From NCBI RefSeq assembly GCF_000002425.4, contig NC_037272.1, forward strand, positions 13,218,174 to 13,282,173: DNA of 64,000 nucleotides. Direction: 5' to 3'. How positions within the stretch are numbered: position 1 is the stretch's first letter; each line of letters begins with the position of its first letter. The notes below the pieces were generated by a model that saw nothing but the letters and a program-made list of their open reading frames with translations, had not been told where the DNA came from and ran no database searches. The DNA is from Physcomitrium patens (taxonomy: Eukaryota; Streptophyta; Bryopsida; Funariales; Funariaceae). The translations under genes were made by a program, and so were the position numbers. Below are positions 59,601-64,000 of the stretch, one piece after another.

Positions 59601-60125
59601 CAAAATATGTTGAAGCTTCAATTACAATCTGCTCAAGAATCCTACAAGGTGTCTACAGATAGATTTTGGAATCAAGCACCTACTTTCAAAATTAGAAATA
59701 AAGCATGGCTTCTTCGACGAAATATCAAGACCAAGCAACTATGTGATAAGTTGGACTATCGAAGATTGGGACCATTTATCATCCAGAAGCAAATCAATCC
59801 AGTGGCGTACCATCAAGAATTACCTGCTTCTATGAAGGTACATCCAATCTTTCATGTTTCTGTGTTGGAGCCTTATCGAGAGTCGTCTTTTCCTGGAAGA
59901 GTGCAATGTTCGCCACCTAGTATTGAGATGAAGAACCACGAGAAATACGAGGTCAAAAAGGTATTGAATTCACGACAAAGGTGGGGCAAGTTGGAGTATC
60001 TTGTTCATTGGTGCGACTATGACATTAATGAGCGAATGTGGGAAGCAGCTTAAAATCTTGCCAATGCGCCACAAAAGGTATAGGAGTTTCATCAACAACA
60101 TCCTCATAAACCTAAGCCGATTTGA
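56630..60125 (+). pseudogene. pol: Element C pol (protease to chromodomain), broken
   Basis: Protease with [15 protein letters not shown] (DSG reads DSR); RT with [32 protein letters not shown]; RNase H with EADASDFALRAVLSQ; integrase with [19 protein letters not shown] and FHPQTDGQTEQMNQ; chromodomain EKYEVKKVLNSRQRWGKLEY with VHWCDYDINERMWE; stop TGA 60123-60125. Many stops and at least one indel near 57160. Confidence 0.88.
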
Positions 60126-60231
60126 CGATAGCTTCCTTTTGAAGCTTGCTCACTCAAGAATATAAGAAAGCAGGAGAGCACCACCAAAACTCGTAGTTGA
60201 TAAAGTAAAATTTTTTCAATAGCCTTCTGAT

Positions 60232-60555
60232 ATGGATAGCCAAGAGATAGATACTATGCTAGTCAGATTATCTCAACAGACTAGTTCACGAAGGCGACCC
60301 CGAGATGAAAAACCGCCTATACCACGATGACGACGGAGGATACCGAGTAACTGATCACTGGTGATTGTATTTGAGTCCAAGCCTGCTTATGATGGTCAGC
60401 CAAAAGGCATGTTTGCAGGACAATTTCATAATGAGGACACGGAAGTTCATGCTTGGTCAGAAGTCGAAGGCGTGGGCCACTATCGTTGGCTTCAAGGGCT
60501 GATGAACCACTTGCCTCGTAAACAACAGTTGGAGTTCATAGCAGACATTATGTGA
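60232..60555 (+). pseudogene. Element C ORF3
   Basis: From ATG 60232 (MDSQEIDTMLVRLSQQTSSRR) with two internal stops in the Arg-rich part; open again through VGHYRWLQGLMNHLPRKQQ to TGA 60553-60555, about seven codons before the family end. Confirms that the three TGA codons of A ORF3 are secondary, because C retains CGA at two of those places. Confidence 0.7.
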
Positions 60556-60635
60556 CAGATCTTTATTTTCTTGTGTTGGTATTGGTTAACAATAATATTG
60601 CTTCTCAGAGACCTCAAAGCTAAAAGAGGGGGTGA

Positions 60636-61028
60636 TGTTAGGGACATAGTCCTTAGAACCTTCTAGAAGCAAGTCTCTGGAACCTTCTAAAAGTTTTTTA
60701 GTTGGTGGAAGTTACTTGAGAAGCTTCTTATTTGGTGGAAGTTGCTTGAGAAGCTTCCTAGTTGGTAGAAGTTGCTTGAGAAGCTTCTTAGTTGGTGGAA
60801 GTTGCTTAAGAAGCTTCCTAGTTGGTAGAAGTCATTTGAAAAGCTTCCTAAATAGGAGTATATATTAGAATCGTGACTGAAGAGTTCTTCAGTCTCGACA
60901 ACACATCTCTTGGAGCTCTAGTTCATCTCTCTAGTATTGTTCTTGTATTCATGTGATTAATCTAGTTCTTGCCAATTCTTCTTGAACTTCTTATTAGATC
61001 TCGAGCTTGTATTTCTGTGTCTGTGATA
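60636..61028 (+). repeat. Element C 3' LTR
   Basis: Preceded by the purine tract AAAAGAGGGGGTGA (60622-60635); five 30-bp units; ends GTGATA then ATATT. Confidence 0.92.
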
Positions 61029-61033
61029 ATATT

Positions 61034-61120
61034 ATAGAATTAATTTATTTTTATCTATTTTTACTTACTTCTACTTATTTATATATATAATTATTCTCTT
61101 ATATGCATATGTCCGTGACA
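61034..61120 (-). repeat. Element D 3' LTR, segment 2
   Basis: Remainder of the D LTR after the C insertion, ending GTCCGTGACA. Confidence 0.85.
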
Positions 61121-61162
61121 TTACCCCCCTCTTTTAGAAATGAGTTCCACGATGAGCGATTA

Positions 61163-61585
61163 TCATATATTTAAGAAATCTGTGAAGTGATGAATTGTAT
61201 TTGCCACATACTTTGATCTTTATTCTCTTCAAAGATGATTGATAGGATCTCTCAATCATTGATAGTGTCCTATACTAAGGCGGAAAGACCAGCCAATTAT
61301 TTGATTGTTGTTGAAGCCTTCGTAACTTCCTTCAAATAAAACATTTGGAATAACGTCAAGAGTTGTTCCTACTTCTAGTAAAATTACCAAACATTGGAAG
61401 TCCTTTCTAAGGTCATGATACTAAATGCATTATATCTTGCCATCTATTTGAAGAAAAATATGTCGTTCCTGAAGATCTTCATCTCGATTGCGTCATCTTG
61501 AAGGTTGTGACAATCGTAATGTCTCATCCGGTAGATCAACAAACAAGGGTTCTTGAGTTGAATCTATTGGTTTTTGATTCTCCAT
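61163..61585 (-). pseudogene. Element D ORF3
   Basis: Same 423-base length as in B, from an intact ATG at 61585 (MENQKPIDSTQEP) to TGA at 61163-61165, with internal stops. Supports ATG as the ancestral start of family-2 ORF3. Confidence 0.65.
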
Positions 61586-61679
61586 CTCTTCAACATCACA
61601 ACTACAAAGAAACTACAAACAAGGATTGAAAGTAAAATGTTATCTTGGCTAGATCTTGTTTCTTTTATAAATAAGGTTT

Positions 61680-64000
61680 TCATCTTCATGGGTGTCGTCC
61701 ATGAAAAGCCTCCACCACCTTTGCTACATTTGCAATATTCTTTACTGGCTCCCATGTATGTTCACTAATATCATATCCGTACTAATGGACAAGATATTCC
61801 AATTTATTTCAGCGCCGCCTTGAACCTAAGACTTCTTCGACTTTGAATTCTTCATTATTGTCCTTTTTTATAGGAGGAGGTAGAGCTTATCTTCTTCTTA
61901 GTATATCCACTATCTTGTATGATTTAAGAAGAGCCACATAGAATATTGGATGGATTTTCAATGACTCTAGTAGGTGTAAATGATATGCAACTGGATTGAT
62001 TTGTCCAAAAATAAAAAATGGTCTAAACCTTCGATAGTCCAACTTATCACAAGGACGTATCGTCTTGATATTACAATGAAGTAATCATACCTTGTCATAA
62101 GGATCGGTGGTCTTGATATTGCATTGAAATAACCATACCTTCTTACTTATGTGGAATGGTAGTTGTTCCTTTTGATAGACATCCACATTGACCTTTTGTT
62201 GTTCTTGAGTTTTTTTTAACTACACCTTCATCATTGCATGTAGCTCTGAAAATGAATTGTCAAATCTTTCGCCACAAGATTATCAACTTTTAAAAAGTCA
62301 AAAGTATCAAGTCGTGGATGATAACCATAATTGGCAAAGAGAGGTGTTTATTTTGTAGAAGAATGTACTATGTAATTATAAGCAAACTCTGCTAATGGCA
62401 AAAGAATTGTCCAATCATCTTGTTGGTAGTTGATGGTACATCTTAAATATTGCTTCAAAACTTCATTAACACGCTCCATTTGTCCATTAGTTTGAGGATG
62501 GAATGTCGAAGATAATTTTATATGCACTTTTAGAATCTTGAAAAGAGTCCGCCAAAATCTTGATACAAATTGAATTCTCCTATCTAATATAATATCTTTA
62601 GGTAATCCATGATAACGATAGATATTGTCAAGAGAGAGCTTATCTATTTTTTCACTTGTGATGGATTTTGTATATGATACAAAATGTGCCATCTTGGTAA
62701 AACAATCTACTTTCATGAATATAGAGTTATAAAAACCTGAGATTGGAAGATCCGTGATGAAATCCATAGAAACAAAAGACCATGGTTGTTCTAGAATGGG
62801 TAATGGCTAAAGAAGTCTATAAGAATGATGACAAGGAGTTTTTGATCTTGAGCAAACATCACAAGATTGTATAAAATCTTTGACTACTTTCCATATTTGG
62901 AGCTACAAAAAGTCCTTAGATATTAGTTCCAAAGTTTTATTGTATCTAAAATGTCTTGCTAATGGAAATTCATGACGAGCTTGAAGAACGCATAATCGAG
63001 CTTCATCTTTTGGAACATATAGGCATTCCTCGAAATTTAGTTGATTGTTCTTGAATTCAAACTTGGAAGTATCATGAGACTTTGAAGGATTTTTCTTAAT
63101 ATCACGAATAAGAGGATCAAAAGACATACTTGACTGAACTTGTTTAATAAAAGTTGAATTAATAGTTAGTGTTGATTTCATTGCTTGAAGATGAAGATGC
63201 TCTAACTTCAAGAGAATTGTCCATTGTTGATTGATAGTACTATCTCCTTCCTTTAATGCAAGGTAAGATTGTTTAGAGAGTGCATGTCATAAACCTTGTT
63301 GTTTTTTTGGTTGATAAGTGAACTTGAATTTAAATCTTAGCAAAGACATACTCCAATGGGCTTGGCGACGATTCAAAACATGTATTGACATAAAATATAT
63401 TAAGATTCTTGTGATCCATATATACAACCATTGAACTAAAAGTACCTTCTAAATAATGGCGCCATTCTTGAAATGAATCCACAATTACAAGAAGTTCTTT
63501 GTGGTGGATCTCGTAATTAATCTCGAATGCTGAAATTTTTTTAGAATGAAAAGCTATTGGATGAAGTTTATCATCTATTTCCATTTTTGACAATACGACA
63601 TCCAAAGCAAAGTCTGATGCATTTATTTCCATAAAAAATGGCTTAAAAAAATCAAGGCGATACAAGATTGGTGCAGAAACAAACGTTGTCTTCAAAGCTT
63701 CAAATGCTACTTCCGCTTCTTAATTCTATTGAAGTTTGTCTTTACAAGTCAAACATATAAGTGGAGCTATAACTTGAGAGAAGTCTTTGATGAAAATCTG
63801 ATAGTAATTGACAAATCCTAAAATGCATTGGACATCTCTTATCATTTTTTGAATCTTTTCATGTATAATAGTTTGAATTTTCTTAGGATCCATTATAAGT
63901 ACATCATTTGAAATGATGTATCTTAAGAAGTCGATTTCAGTAGTATGAAATATACACTTTTCTATCTTAGTATAGAGTCCCACATTTGTTAGTTTATGTA
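61680..64000 (-). pseudogene. pol: Element D pol, 3' part (RT to chromodomain)
   Basis: Chromodomain about 61690-61890; integrase with open pieces 62348-62767 (MDFITDLPISGFYNSIFMKVD, FHPQTNGQMERVNEVL) and 62903-63211; RNase H 63330-63695 (EINASDFALDVVLSKM, KELLVIVDSFQEW); RT end 63726-63983 and on past the edge. Stops and small indels throughout. Confidence 0.85.

Larger units (their letters stand above)
54893..61028 (+). mobile_element. Element C: family-1 chromovirus, complete with LTRs
   Basis: 6.14 kb with 5-bp duplication ATATT at 54888-54892 and 61029-61033. LTRs 54893-55345 (453 bp) and 60636-61028 (393 bp) differ mainly in the number of 30-bp repeats. Same order as A. Shares several coding lesions with A despite a separate insertion. 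Confidence 0.95.
50762..64000 (-). mobile_element. Element E: old family-2 chromovirus hosting the second nest (right end outside window)
   Basis: 3' LTR 50762-51312; internal 51313-51437 and 51877-54421 in reverse orientation (ORF3, chromodomain, integrase, RNase H, start of RT), heavily decayed. A solo LTR sits in its ORF3 region and element D in its RT. The rest of E must lie beyond D, outside the window, so the end coordinate here is only the window edge. Confidence 0.75.
54422..64000 (-). mobile_element. Element D: family-2 chromovirus, 3' half in window
   Basis: 3' LTR 54422-54892 + 61034-61120, split by element C. Then in reverse ORF3 (61163-61585), chromodomain, integrase, RNase H and RT up to the window edge. 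Left end (TATCAAGG) lies inside RT of E. Confidence 0.85.

Noticed and set aside
1-64000. CRISPR arrays, rRNA or tRNA genes
   Set aside because: None seen on reading; regular repeats all belong to LTRs or microsatellites. A tRNAscan run was not possible, so an isolated tRNA could be missed.

Overview
The window reads as nuclear DNA of a land plant, most probably a moss (a Physcomitrium-like genome fits; this is inference). Three intron-type plant genes lie on the minus strand as GC-richer islands, and about 42 kb of AT-rich DNA between and after them is built almost entirely of Ty3/Gypsy chromoviruses inserted into one another. No prokaryotic or organellar feature was seen.

Layout. 1-4469 (-): 5' two-thirds or so of a Rab3GAP1-type Rab GTPase-activating subunit, 14 exons resolved by hand, running off the left edge. 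4470-7378: intergenic, with one GC-richer island of no recognised coding function. 7379-7798 (-): TAF13, single exon. 8351-39288: one old minus-strand chromovirus (element H) carrying nested insertions: A (8485-14647) and F (14759-19302) in its left LTR, an unidentified 1.35-kb insert at 19763-21118, and element G (23538-36225) in its reverse transcriptase; G itself has the best preserved element, B (23687-30081), inside its 5' LTR. 40732-49089 (-): complete 20-exon non-lysosomal glucosylceramidase (GBA2/GH116). 50762-64000: second nest: element E (-), holding a solo LTR (51438-51871) and, in its RT, element D (-), whose 3' LTR is split by element C (54893-61028).

Two related retrotransposon families are present. 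Family 1 (A, C, the solo LTR) has ~0.39-0.45 kb LTRs; family 2 (B, D, E, F, G, H) has ~0.47-0.56 kb LTRs. Five-base target duplications prove the boundaries of A (GAAAG), B (ATAGG), C (ATATT), F (CCTAT) and the solo LTR (ATAGG). Both families encode gag, protease, RT, RNase H, integrase and a C-terminal chromodomain.

Three things stand out. (1) In both families an 11-nt site two bases after the 5' LTR is perfectly complementary to 11 nt of the LTR lying 31-32 bp downstream of its TATA box, i.e. to the predicted 5' end of the RNA: the layout expected for Tf1-type self-priming, with different sequences in the two families. (2) Between pol and the 3' LTR both families carry an additional ORF of about 118-142 codons, unlike anything I recognise, sharing a GHYRWL...NHL.R.Q core. 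(3) LTRs of family 1 hold arrays of heat-shock-element-like TTCnnGAAnnTTC / GAAnnTTC motifs, in element C amplified as a 30-bp tandem repeat. In B the three stops in gag-pol all look like C-to-T changes, as expected of methylated, silenced DNA.
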